From Albula goreensis (lineage: Eukaryota > Chordata > Actinopteri > Albuliformes > Albulidae): a stretch of DNA of 64,000 nucleotides. The DNA lies in the NCBI GenBank assembly GCA_022829145.1, contig CM040745.1, positions 19,104,906 to 19,168,905 of the forward strand. The letters are read 5' to 3'. The notes under the pieces were generated by a model. The model made no database searches, had not been told where the DNA came from, and saw only the letters and a program-made list of their open reading frames with translations. Positions 1 through 11,334 of the stretch are shown here, piece by piece; the first letter of the stretch is position 1; each line of letters opens with the position of its first letter. Made by a program: the position numbers and the translations under genes.

Positions 1-240
1 CACAATGGCCGAGTAGGACTGGGGAGTACGAGCGGAGGGTATCAAAGAGACACCTCTTGGAGGCTGAGGAGTTCATGGCTCCCCTCGAGGGACAGGATCC
101 CGGGAAATTAACCCAGATTCCCTGCAGTCCCCCGGTTTAACTAGCCTCTGATCCCTACCTGGAAGTGACAGCTGGGATGGTCACTAGGATAAAAAGGGCT
201 ATAACCACAAAGAGTTTGATTTGCAGAGAATGAGGGCTCA
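1..240. other. GC-richer island, possible conserved noncoding element
   Basis: This stretch is richer in G+C and CpG than the following sequence and has no simple repeats. It contains an AACCACAAA string near 206-214, which resembles a RUNX site. No open frame with recognisable protein similarity is present. The left edge is cut by the window, so its true extent is unknown. Regulatory identity is inferred from composition only. Confidence 0.25.
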
Positions 241-540
241 TATTTTCCTACTGTCTCTCTGTGGTAGAGATTGGCTCAGACCAACCCATCAGCAGATTAC
301 AGTTATGGACAAACGTTTGGAGTGGATGATTTAGGAAATAATGCATGTTGCACTGCCCACCCATTTAATATATTAAATATTCATACATTTTATGAGTAAA
401 GGAAAAAAGCAAGGTTTTATAATGCGACAGCTGAATGCAGACTGAAGTGACAGAACCATGGTGAAAGCTTATCCTGTATTGTAATGGTTAAGCCACTGTT
501 TTCTTGGCATTTTTGGGGATTTTAGCACTTGTGTTGCTTC
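241..540. other. AT-rich spacer, nothing recognised
   Basis: Ordinary AT-rich unique sequence. I see no gene, repeat array or mobile element in it. Confidence 0.4.
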
Positions 541-760
541 AGTAGAATTCAGTAATTACAGAGCAGGTCGGGCCTGGTGCCGTTTAGTGACGGGCGGATG
601 AGGTTCTATCTCACCGAATCCACACGTCTCGCTCTCTGAGTGTGAAGCCACACACCCGTTTCCACTGCTGGTCCCCTGTCGATCAATTAAAAACACGCTT
701 TGGTGAAATAATTAGCTGACATTTGCTCTTATTAAACAGATGTTTCGATGCCTTCTGCTC
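541..760. promoter_or_regulatory. candidate enhancer-like island with homeobox motifs
   Basis: The block starts with a CpG-containing part (about 565-640) and runs into GATCAATTAA at 681-690 and TAATTAGC at 709-716, both homeodomain-type cores. It has no open frame of note and no repeat. The contrast with the AT-rich flanks and the clustering of homeodomain cores suggest a conserved noncoding element. This is an inference, since no cross-species alignment was available. Confidence 0.3.
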
Positions 761-1480
761 ATAAAACATAAAAGGCATAAATATTTGCTGTCACATGTTT
801 GTTTGTTTTGGGGAGAGTTATTTGTTGCATTTCAAAGTTAAGTGAAAAGTTAAGTAGATGAGCACAGTACAGCAAATGTAAGAGGTGGGTCAATATTTAA
901 ATATTATGAATGTTAATCTTGATAATTATCACTGGATAGACTGAAGTATGGAAGAGCTAAATAATCATTTCAAGAATAATTAGACCAATACAGACAAAAG
1001 TATCTTTGTAGGTGTTGGTAGTGAGTTGAGTTTTGGTACATTCTTGCATTTCATTAAGATGTGAAAATTATCTTAATGTACTTATTTTCCAAAGAGCAAT
1101 AGCAAGAGTCCCACTTATTGTGTGCCTCTTGGGTATCAGTAAAAGCCAGCCGTATATTGGGAAACTGATTGTGATTCAGTTGGTTGTTGAAAGATATTTT
1201 CACTTGGTTACTTCTGGATGTTTTGAAGACTCCTGGAGTCAGGAATATTGATTGTGCCCCACTTAGAAAACCAGAACAAACATATTTAGGAGGGGGTTTG
1301 AGTTATAATAATCTGAGCACACACAGTACCCTCCAACAGACCTCATCAGCCTTATCAAATTGCCTAAGCAATGAATACATCCACATTCCAAATTTGATGT
1401 CTTCAACATGGAAATCTTACTTTTTTTGGAGAAATGCATGCTGCTTAATATTAGATGGCTTGTCAGGATTAGGGCAACAG
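761..1480. other. AT-rich spacer, nothing recognised
   Basis: Unique AT-rich DNA. The open frames here are 70-100 codons on both strands, overlap each other, and resemble no known protein. I treat them as chance. Confidence 0.4.
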
Positions 1481-1850
1481 GGACTATGAAATATACTCCT
1501 GATGAGGTGACTAGCTCCTCTCGGCTCCACCAGTTTACCGCCTTTCCCCCCACCCTGTTACTCTGCCCCGCTTCAGTGGAACGGTTTAGACCCTTTGAAG
1601 TAGAACTCCACTTTAAATAAATGCCTCACTGCTATCTACAAGCCCAACTTATGTTTCAGCTAAATTGGCTGCTTTCATTAGAGTCAGGTGAAGGGCCTTT
1701 GAGTTCCAGACGAGAGCAGCTTTCTGCCGGAGCATGGATCAGATGTTGGAGGCTTGTGAGCGGAACAGCAGCAGGTGTGAAAGGTTTAACCGTTTCCAGC
1801 ACAGATGCCAGCCTCTGGAGTTTAGGCACTCAAACTGCAGGCTAATCCCT
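1481..1850. promoter_or_regulatory. candidate conserved noncoding island
   Basis: A G+C-richer, CpG-containing stretch without simple repeats. A 74-codon frame (1621-1845, plus) crosses it but has no recognisable domain. The 16-mer CTGGAGTTTAGGCACT at 1815-1830 recurs as its reverse complement at 7806-7821 in another island, with partial similarity continuing on one side. Regulatory function is inferred from composition. Confidence 0.3.
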
Positions 1851-2540
1851 CAGGTATTTTAATGAACTTTTTTTTCCCCTTAACCTCGCTCAAACCAGTA
1901 TTGAGTAAATCTCCTCACTTGTGATTTCAGCTTTAAAGAATCCAAGCTGCTCGAGAACTGTAAACTGCAAAGGGCTTTAGAATTCATAATCAGAATTCAG
2001 CGTATATAATCTCATAATTTCTCTCAAGTTGGATTTACATTTTACATAGCACTTCATCATGAACATCATCTAATTAAAATAATAATAAAAAATGTTAATT
2101 AGATTAGTTGTGATTTAATTCCTGTTTGAAGTGTTAAAAACATGGTACTGTAGTAATGGAAATCCCTATTGCTTTGTAGCTGATATTGTAGTGCCTGAAA
2201 AAAGGAACAGAATAAAACAAAAACATAATAAAAAGAGCTCTTATGGTGTACTGAGCTAATTCATCTCACAGAATATAGACAAAATTAGCACACTTGTCTG
2301 ATTCTAATATTACCTTCTCTTTCACCCAGTTTACATCCACAGGCATGCTGACAGTATCGCTCCTCTCTCCTGCCATTAGAGAGTTGCAGAAGATAATTCT
2401 GTCCATGCAATTAAAAGAAAATGCTGAAAATAACTTCTCCTGTTCTGACTTACCTTTCCTCACTATAAACCCAGGGATTCTGAGAAACCATGAAAAAAAT
2501 GTCTTTGGGCTATTTCTTTCACTATGATCACGAAATCACA
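1851..2540. other. AT-rich spacer, nothing recognised
   Basis: Mostly AT-rich unique sequence with short A and T runs. I see no gene or mobile element. Confidence 0.4.
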
Positions 2541-3290
2541 TGAACTCTACGTTCAGGTTGAAGCCCCGATTAGCCTGAGGTTTTTCCAATTTAAGTGCGG
2601 GCGCTCGGCCTGAATTCCCTGCATCTCCTCATCCCGAGTAAAATGAAGTGACAGGCCAATTTGCATTGTGGCCCCAAACCCATAATGAGTGTGGCCACAC
2701 TTGCTCACGTTAATGAATTTAATGCCATTACTACTGTTTCATTTCAATTTATTCCCATGGATTTTCAGTCTTGGATGCCGGATTTCAGTCTCACATTTGA
2801 AAGCGCAATATTAAATAAAGGGACACTTTGCTCCCCTGTCCACTTTGGTTGTTTGTCACTTTGCATCTACATCTGAGCAGCAAGGGCCGCAGGGTCAGGT
2901 GTAAGATTGAATGCTGTGCAAAACCAGTATGACCCGTACGACTAAGGGGACAGACACTAAGAATAACAACTCAAAGGTGTGGATTGAAATTGTTAATGTG
3001 TGCAGGCGAGTGAAGTAAGAAGGCTGGAATTGGGAGGGTTCTCCAAACAACAGAGAAAGAAAGGACTCTGCAAAATGTGTCATTCCTCTCGAGCTGTCCA
3101 TCCACAACAGATCAATAGACTTCCCAAGCATGGGACATTTGTGCTCTCGGGCCAGAGAAATAGAAGGTCTCAAATAAGTCAGGGCTGTAGCACCGGTCCA
3201 TCATGGCGTGTCACCGAAATGAAATGAGTTGTCTGCACGTAGATCGATGGCTGACATAATGCTGGTCTACTGAAAAGAAAAAGGAACAGT
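2541..3290. promoter_or_regulatory. candidate conserved noncoding island with octamer
   Basis: Two adjoining G+C-richer blocks (about 2541-2870 and 2880-3290). The first holds an octamer ATTTGCAT at 2659-2666 overlapping CATTGTG at 2664-2670, a SOX-like core. The arrangement is not the classic SOX-OCT composite order. No open frame resembles a known protein. This is a candidate enhancer by composition and motif content only. Confidence 0.3.
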
Positions 3291-6200
3291 CGAACAAGGT
3301 TTCCTAAAGTTATTACCTCGACTTCTGTCAAAAATCAGGCCTTGATGCATTGCATGTGCTTTTCTGCCATTGTGTACTGAGGAAACACAAACTTGGGGTG
3401 AGGGATATGAAAAATTATGTTTTGTATTTTGTCTTTATTTAACATTGTTCACTATCTAGATAGCCCTGTAATTACAGAGTGAGATGAAGTTTCATTATTT
3501 TGTAAGGTACTCCTTTTGCACAGAAACTAAGTCACCTGCTCCTAAACACACACTTGACCAGCAATAAAAGTCTGGATTGTACTTAAGATTCAGTGTGACA
3601 ACTCTGTACTGATCTCTCTTTTGGCATCTGAATGGGATTCTTTCTTGCAGATCTATTGTGACCACCATGTTCATGCAGTTTGTGACAAATGGTAATGACT
3701 GAAATTCTGTATCCTAAAAGTTGCCACATTTTCTCGGGGGAAGAGCAGTCTCCAGTGTCTGCCCTTGGCTTTGAATTAGGCTTTTATGCAACATCTTCCA
3801 CTCTACATGTACTCTACTTTGCTAAATTTAGGTTGTTCATAATGATCATACAGTAGCCTCAGTTTTGATAATAAAAAGTATGGCGGGGGGGGGGGCATAA
3901 CATACTGCAATGTGAATAGTTTTATAACTAAAAGAAAAAAGAAAATGATTTGTGATAATTATTAAAGTTGATGATCACAGTTCTAAATTCTGCCTTGTGA
4001 TACTACATGCATTTGAATTGGTGAGGTTGGGAAGCAGACTTTCAGACAATGAAAACAGTGATGGACTACATTTAGTAGTAATAGTAATTATCAAGTAATG
4101 GAATCAAAAAGTAAAGAAAATGTATTTATACTTGGAATATTTGAAAATGTGCAAAGAATATACTGCTTACAGTTTTTAAATATCAACCATTTGTTAAATC
4201 CTGTTTTGTTCACCGATAAATGACATGTGTACACACTTTGTTTTTATTTATTTATTTATTTTTTTCGATTTTGGCATCAGAAATCAATTCTGCATTAAAT
4301 TGACACAGGTACCAAAATTACATGACTAATATTTTGTTTTGAAACTTCATGCAATAATAATGAATGGTTTCCTGCATTAAATGATTATACTGCCCACTTC
4401 TTCTCATTAAATAGATGTATTATCTAACAGTCAGATGTCAGTAATTGGTTGGCCACTGCTGGACAGTCGGAATTATGATATTTAACATAACTGTAAAAGA
4501 CAGTGGTTACTCAAGCAGTATTATCACTTAAAACTGTGATGTACCATTGGGATATAATAACTGGACAAGGAACCTTCTTTGATATAAATTGCATAGGACA
4601 TGTTTATAAGAAAAGTAAATGTAGAAATATTTAAAGAAATGCAAATGATGTGTAATGATATTTATATTAAAAATGACATACTCCTTAAACCTCTCCATTT
4701 GATGACAATGTGTCTTGACATATTCATTGTTTGAGGGTACAAAACACACTTCAACTCACACACCTTGTGCATGGATTTATTATTTATATTCAGGAGTGTT
4801 ACCATCGATAGCTGTCAGATTTATTTTTTACATGAGGATTTGCTATAGGCTACTGCACATCAAACATGGACAGGAGTGCAGACAAGCCCTGCTGGTTTGC
4901 TTTTGATGAAGCTATTGCTGAATAAACTGCATTAAGAAAGTCACCAGTATTTTATTGGGGTGTAGAAATTCCAATGAAATAATTATTTGTGGATCTGTAT
5001 TGTATCTATTTTTAAGGAAAACATATGTCTTAATATTTTAAATACTGTTTGAAAACTATTGAGTTATGATAAATAATGAGTCCTTCTGCATATTCATAAA
5101 CCACTATTGGTTGTACCTCCTATATAAAACAAGAAAATCATGTAAAAGTATCAGGGCAAAATGTTGCGCTATCATGGTAGCTACAACAACATACAGGACC
5201 TGCAGTGCACTGGGGACTCTCTATATGGGTTGTTCATTGGGAATTAATAAACAAAATAAATCTTTCAAAATATTCACAGAGTAATCACACCTCTGCTTGT
5301 CTATTCACTGCTCTCCAGCCAAGACAGGAGTTCCACAAGCGCTATTCCAGGAACTGTGCATCTGTCTTTTTGCATTATTCACCAGATGCACACATCTACT
5401 GACAGGTGCCACTCTGTGACAACATTAATGATGTCACTCAACTAGTCGTCCAAGATGGGTTTAGCAGTAAGGGCTGCAAGAAGACATCTGTGATTGCATG
5501 TGTTGTCAGTTAAGAAATTGTATGACTGTTATGGGATTATAAGTATTCAGTTACAGACACCTATTTGGGATATGTTTTGGAGTTTACATACATATCACAG
5601 TGAAATTTTAAGAGGAAAAATATCTTGATTTCAGGACTTCTGTTTCTTTGTTTTTAAGACACACAAAAATGCAAGTCTCAAGCCATTGCTTGCAAAATGT
5701 ACCAACCAAAGCTGTAACATTCAGTTTCCAAGGCAATGGAAGTACTGCAGGATAGCTAGTGCCAACTGGACTCGGAAGATGACAACTGGTAGTCTATGGG
5801 TGTGGTGGGATAAAGTCAATAATGTCTCACAGGTGTTCTGGCAGTCATAGTGGTGGACTGCATCTTAGTCACACAGATTAGTCACATAGCCCATGCTCAA
5901 ACCTACAAGGTCCATATGTTAGGGCACATTCAGAGCTTATGAATCTCAGGTGAGATTCTCTACTCACTGGATCGGAAACAATTTACTGTTTTTAGTAACT
6001 TTGACTCAAAGTATTAATTTATAAATTGCTTTAGTTTGTTTTCAATTCAATGTTTGGTGAGTTCAGAAATCATGAAAATGACAAAGTCTTTCTTACTTTG
6101 TAGGATAAAACACAGGGAGCTATTGATTGACTACTGGCCAAAGCCATGTTCCCATTAACATGCTGGAACTTGCTGATGTCATTCTTCTTCTGATGTTGCT

Positions 6201-6540
6201 GCTTGCGCTATGAGTCATGTCTGATTTTTAACAAAGGTTAAAATGACAAAATTTTCTACAATTTTCCAACAATGTATGTGTCAGTTAAAATATGCAATAT
6301 TCCATATCAGTATTCGCTTCCAAACTAAGGTACTCACTGCATACCAGTGGAATAGGGAAACAGGTTTAACTCAATAGCCTGTACTTTTTTGTCATCACAG
6401 TGGTCAAAACATAAAATATATAAAGTATAGAGATGATACATAAATCCCATACTGAACCAGAAAAGAAAAAAAAAACTGCCTGTTGTGTAGGGACAGATGT
6501 CAAAGGTCCTCATAACCTGGACACTGTACAAGAAGCAAAG
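3291..6540. other. long AT-rich stretch with minor simple repeats
   Basis: About 3.2 kb of AT-rich DNA with no supported gene. It includes a G11 run (3885-3895), a TTTA-type tract (about 4243-4264) and an octamer ATGCAAAT at 4639-4646. A slightly more complex part lies at about 5280-5480 and 5690-5960, where I see nothing identifiable. Confidence 0.4.
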
Positions 6541-6990
6541 CTCTCAAAGGTCGGCCTTTGTGGTATGGCATGGCGGTGTACAGATTTCCTCTCAGTGTGG
6601 GCCCCAGATCTCCATGCTGTCAGTAAAATGAGCGCTTAACCTAATGGAACTTGCGGTGGACTTTTCCCTGATAAAATCCCAAATGATGAACTTGGCAGCA
6701 TGGGCAACCTGCAGCTCCGCCTGTGCTAATCCTTTCCTGTTTACAAGGGGGACGGCTGTTGGTAACAGGCGTCTGGAGCCCTGTCTGTCCCTGGCGCGGG
6801 TGGACTGAGTGCTCCGTTCCTCCAGTAGGAAGTCCTGCATATGTGGCCTCCTGACAGACTCTCCTTCTCATAGTACCAGTGCTTTCTGTCCCCTGCCAAA
6901 GTCCTCTCTGTCATAATTCAAAACCTTGTCCGGCACGTGAGTCGTTCTTCGTGAGAGCATGGATTTGTGAGATTGTTTTAGCCCCTGAAA
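6541..6990. promoter_or_regulatory. candidate conserved noncoding island
   Basis: A GC-richer, repeat-free stretch with several CpGs. Two overlapping minus-strand frames (6592-6840 and 6641-6871) are open but have no recognisable domain. Their being open in two frames at once argues for chance openness rather than coding. Confidence 0.25.
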
Positions 6991-7540
6991 TGAGAGTCAA
7001 TGAAGTCTAAATTGGGAGGACTGTCAGCTTTTAGCCTTCATTTATAATACAGAGTGGGTTATTTTCTTTGGATTTTGCTATTTTGCCATGGTGACATTTA
7101 TATAAGTGGCATCTACAGTAGATATACAGTACAGTGAACAGTTTAAATATAGAATAGAATGCTGAGATGACAGTTTTGTATAAATAAGTGCCTATTATAT
7201 GGAATTGGAATAGTGACGATGCATCATCATTGAATATGGATGTAATTTTGTACAAAATCAGGAGAGAAACAATTCTATTATTGCAGACTACAGTGGCTGA
7301 TATAACCAGATGTTCTATTGGGATCTATCTGTACCAATGGGTTTAAAGAACAATATTTAAGCATACCCTAATCTGACAGAATTGCACATGATTTTGTGAC
7401 AAATGAAGTTACAGTCTGTTTCAGCACATCAAATACAAGAAAATAGGAATCATTGTGAATCCTAATTTCATGTAAATAAACCACTTTACCAAAATTCTAA
7501 AAGCGAGGCAAGACATACTTGTTGTGAAGGAACTTCAGCA
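6991..7540. other. AT-rich spacer, nothing recognised
   Basis: Unique AT-rich sequence with no repeat array, gene or mobile element visible. Confidence 0.4.
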
Positions 7541-8100
7541 GCTTTTTGACTTTTTAGCATCTATCATACAATAAATCCATTTTCCCCCTTCTCTCTGTCA
7601 GTAAAACAGATTCCCTTCAGAGACTGATCCTCCTACACATGAGAGATCAATTTGTCTTGGAGACAGGAATCTATATTTTTCTCATTGCAGGTATTGCATC
7701 CCCCCACCCCTCCATGTAAAGCTGAATCAGCTTTTAGCCCCAGACTCCTCTGACCTTAGAGGCTTCTCCCCCGCACTCACTGTCCTCCTGTCCTCTCCAA
7801 TTTGCAGTGCCTAAACTCCAGCTGCCGGGGGACCCCATAGCCATCTCCAAAGGTGTTTCATCACACTACAGTAAATGTGAAAAACTGATGCACTCAAAAT
7901 GGCTCAAAAAACTCGCTTGATATCAACAGGGGAGTGGACAGGGGCATTTACAGCACATTTCTCTCCTACCGTTGTCTACCTCCGGCAGAAGAAGACTGGG
8001 GGCTCCCTTGTGGCTCAGGACGATCAATACTACACAGGAGTTAAATTAGACCTCAAGTCAAGCACACATCTACCTTGGCTGCGATAAGTCAGACCTAAAA
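7541..8100. promoter_or_regulatory. candidate conserved noncoding island
   Basis: A G+C-richer region with pyrimidine-rich tracts and short C runs around 7700-7710. It carries AGTGCCTAAACTCCAG at 7806-7821, the inverted match to 1815-1830. No gene is recognised. Confidence 0.28.
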
Positions 8101-8540
8101 TCCCCTGAAAATTTACTTTTTCCAGTAAGTTAACCAATAACTGGATGAAATGAGAGGGAAAAAAGCAGCTGTCTTGCCTGTTTCTTATCTTTTTTTCACA
8201 AATACCCTCCATGCAAACACTGACTAATGCTATTTATTCTCTTTAAAGTCATTTAAGCATAAATTAAATGCACAATTAGCATGCATCCATGACAGAACAA
8301 AGCAACGCATAGTGAATTTGTTATTTTTTGTTGAGAGTTAAGGATGTACAAATGCATTGTATTCTTGAAGTGGTACTCAATAGGTTTATATAAAGATGCC
8401 TTTTACATTTGTTTTTCTTCCGATTACAAACTTGCCGAATTAGTTTATTCATAAAATACAATAATGTGTAGGTCTACATACATCATGACATTTTATATTT
8501 ATTTAGAATAAATGTTTTGCTTCCAAAAAAAGTACTCACT
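8101..8540. other. AT-rich spacer, nothing recognised
   Basis: AT-rich unique DNA separating two GC-richer islands. Nothing identifiable. Confidence 0.4.
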
Positions 8541-8641
8541 CAAACAGTCACCTTTTTCACTGTGAACATGTAGTTGGCAGCCAGTAACGTGACGGTGAAG
8601 TCTTTCGGGCAACACGTCAGCTCAAACCTGTACAAACTCAT
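8540..8641 (-). CDS. possible 33-residue small ORF, unrecognised
   Basis: The frame runs from an ATG at 8641 to a TGA ending at 8540. The start context is favourable (G at -3), and most codons after the fifth end in G or C, unlike the AT-rich surroundings. The product starts MSLYRFELTCC, contains PKDF and AANYMF, and ends in KKVTV. Part of the frame (8552-8627) is also bounded by acceptor-like CAG and donor-like GTGA strings, so it could equally be an exon on the minus strand. I do not recognise the protein, see no signal peptide or domain, and chance remains the simplest explanation. Confidence 0.12.
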   Translation of the reverse strand: MSLYRFELTCCPKDFTVTLLAANYMFTVKKVTV

Positions 8642-9340
8642 TCCTCGATTTCATCACACCTGCTCCTGTGATATTGCCTCTGAAACGTGAAGCAGGTAGA
8701 GCCTGCGCCAGATGTCTGCCTCTTCAATTGAATTTGGGTCAGGAAATGCGCACTCTCTCGGATCAATAGGCCGCACTCAACGCAGCTGACACCCTACACC
8801 TGATACACATCCAACCTGGCTGGGGACCAATTACACATACCTGAGGGAATACTCCCAGCCCCTGTATCTCAAGTGATATCTCCTAGGATTACAGGTACTT
8901 AGAGCTCATTATGTCTGCTCTATTACCTGCCAATCGTCGGCCGTAATGTTTGCACAACAACCAGTCTACCTTTCCTTTCCTCTCAATGAGCTCATTGTGT
9001 TGGCGTGCTCCAGCAGTCGGGCAAAGGTAAGCCGATAGTCCTTGCAGGCGCGTGCCGGTTTCTGCCAGAGCAGGAAGGGCTGATAACATAATCACCACAG
9101 ACAGCGTTACAAGTTCCTAGTACTTCACTCCCCTCACTGTTGTAATTTAACACAAACAGGAGATTTAATTGCACTGTTAAGGTTCTATGAGGAGAAACAA
9201 ACAGTGATTTGTTGTGGGACTCCATCCCCATTACAGAACTCCCTGCTGCCCTTCCAGAGGCAGCGCACCTTTACTTTCTCAGAGAGGCAGACCTGAGACG
9301 GCAGGAGAACAATGCAAGGCAGTCTTCGAACTGAACAGCT
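8541..9340. promoter_or_regulatory. strong compositional island, candidate conserved element cluster
   Basis: About 800 bp that is clearly richer in G+C and CpG than either flank, without simple repeats. Its left end overlaps a 33-codon minus-strand frame (8540-8641, listed separately). The remainder has no frame resembling a known protein. The low repeat content and sharp edges are what one expects of clustered conserved noncoding elements, but this is inference from composition. Confidence 0.3.
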
Positions 9341-9637
9341 GTGAAAGCTGATGCACAGTATGTGTTTTCAACAGCAGCACTCCACAGCACTCTTATACTT
9401 GAAAAACAATATTTTTTTTTTAACCAAACTTTATAAAATGTTGCTTTTTTATAAAAATTGGATGTTTTTCCTTTTTGTTTTGTTGAATCTATTTAGAGCA
9501 TGTTCCATAAAAAAAACTACCATGTCTCATATTATCCTTTCATGTTCAAAGTATAATTATTTTTAAATTCAAAATTCTAAACACCAAATGAATTAAACAA
9601 GTCACAAGCTCCAAGTATAAGATAAAGATAAGGTTTA
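9341..9637. other. AT-rich spacer before the transposon
   Basis: AT-rich sequence with short T and A runs, ending in the TA (9636-9637) that forms the left target-site dinucleotide of the Tc1-type element. Confidence 0.45.
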
Positions 9638-9780
9638 CACTGCAGTCAGTCCATAAGTATTTCGATCTGGATATCAGGACATGGGATTTGCAGTAGAACA
9701 ATGGCTCTTGGGTTAAAGGGTTGATTTTCTACTATAACTTGATGGTTTTTACTCTTCCATACTGGGTATATTAGTTATTG

Positions 9781-9788
9781 GATCCATT
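9781..9788. repeat. left target-site duplication of the hAT element
   Basis: GATCCATT, identical to 11327-11334 on the other side of the insert. Removing the insert and one copy restores a continuous Tc1 sequence. Confidence 0.85.
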
Positions 9789-11326
9789 CACTAGCGGAAC
9801 AAATCAGTACCGGGCCGGGGGCAGGGCACATGACCGGGCCCTTTAAACCCAATAAAGCTCATGATAACATCGCTTTACAACATACACATGCCCGCAACAG
9901 CGGGGCTTACAAGCACACATACTACATTTTTGACACAAGCAACCGCTGAGTCCATAACATCACCGCTATACAGTTGAGAGAGGAAGAAGAGGATATAATC
10001 TGGGCTACTAGAAATAGCAACCGTCAACAGTTTACAACAGCTCACACATTGGGCCTTATTCATCAATATTTTCCCTCCACTCTGCAGTCCCTCTCTAACG
10101 TCATTTTACCTTGTATAAAAATAACGAGAATGATTGTACTAAGAACTAAGAACCGATATAGTAGCAGGAAGAGTACTAGAAGCAGTCAAAGAACAGCAGA
10201 ACTTTCTGTTCAAAACCTGAAATTGTCATTGAAGATCATTATACCTGACCAGCATTGCAGTGTCATTATATCAGGAAAGTTATTTCAAAATGTCAAGTCC
10301 GGTAAGGTAGCTAACCGGCAAGCATGCTGTATTCTATGGATAATTTTTTCAACTACTTTAAAATTGCAGCGGCAGTTATAATTGTTGCTTAGTAACGTTA
10401 GCAACATTAACACGCTCAACACTCCACCTATGTGAAGTCAATGGAGGCCGTTTTTTAAAGCGTTATAGTTTAAAAATGAATCTATCGCTCAGAAAAATAC
10501 AAGCAACCTGACCAGTATATTTACGCCAAGTTCGGTATGTCTACCTTAAAAAACTGTCAGGGGAGATACGTCCGGAAGAACCAGGAACAATAATAATATT
10601 AAGAAGAAGAAGTAAAGATTCTATAGAAGAGCAGTAGTTTGCGCCTTCGGCAAGCAAACTAATTAATTGTATTCATCAGTATTACACAAATGAAGCCGAA
10701 TGACCTGTTTTAATGTTGAATCCAATAGTGATTTTATATAAGACTTTGAACCGTTATAATGTTACGATATTACTGCCAAATAATTTGCTACTCATTTTTA
10801 ATCAAATAATCATTTTTAATCAAATAAAAAATGAGTGAATGGAAAAATAAAAGCAACAACACGAAAAACAAGCTTTACAGCCATGTTTTTCCATTTACGC
10901 ACGCAATACGAACATATTAGAGCACTCGTTGAAATTCCTTCGGATCCTACAAACTGATATACGAAAACTTTGAAAAATCCCACATTTTTTGCGTAAATAC
11001 ACTTGGAGAAAATATCGGCGATCCACTTGTAAATTTGCACGTAATGAAGTTAAATGTGAGAGTGAAAATAAAGCCGGTCATGCAGCACGTCATTTTATTC
11101 ATATTTTACAACTAACTACATCACTGAAGTCAGTCTTGTAAAGTTTTTACCAACCATGACTCATCCTGCCTGGGGTAACATATATAAGCACACATATATC
11201 GCACATTGAGCGGTGTCGTCGGGAGGGGGCCTGGTCCCCCCAGCCTGGAACAGAGGCTACGGGCCCCCCTGGGCCCCGGGCCGAGGGCGCGCCGCCCTCC
11301 CAGCCCCCCCGGAAACTCCGCCCCTG
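9789..11326. mobile_element. non-autonomous hAT element nested in the Tc1 copy
   Basis: This 1538-bp insert is flanked by perfect 8-bp copies of GATCCATT (9781-9788 and 11327-11334). Eight bases is the hAT target-site duplication length. The left end reads CACTAGCGGAAC; the right end, reverse-complemented, reads CAGGGGCGGAGT. These are imperfect terminal inverted repeats of the hAT CAGNGGCGGA type. Both subterminal regions are very G+C-rich (about 9811-9842 and 11219-11310), while the interior is AT-rich. The longest internal frame (9974-10381, plus, 135 codons) shows no hAT dimerisation or DDE-type motif, so the element appears unable to encode a transposase. An 18-bp direct repeat sits at 10793-10827, flanked by the inverted pair ACTCATTTTTA / TAAAAAATGAGT. 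Relative to the Tc1 copy, it inserted later. Confidence 0.8.
10793..10827. repeat. 18-bp tandem duplication inside the hAT element
   Basis: CATTTTTAATCAAATAAT is followed immediately by a second copy lacking only the last base. ACTCATTTTTA (10790-10800) and TAAAAAATGAGT (10826-10837) flank the pair and could fold into a hairpin. Confidence 0.7.
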
Positions 11327-11334
11327 GATCCATT
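11327..11334. repeat. right target-site duplication of the hAT element
   Basis: GATCCATT directly after the right terminal repeat, matching 9781-9788 exactly. Confidence 0.85.

Noticed and set aside
3651..3691. Short exon-like segment between TTTCTTGCAG and GGTAATG, reading YCDHHVHAVCDK
   Set aside because: Only 41 bp, in AT-rich DNA, with no matching neighbours. Splice-like pairs at this spacing are common by chance, and the peptide fits no family I can name.
9974..10381. 135-codon frame inside the hAT element
   Set aside because: No transposase motifs are visible; it is open by chance in a non-autonomous element.
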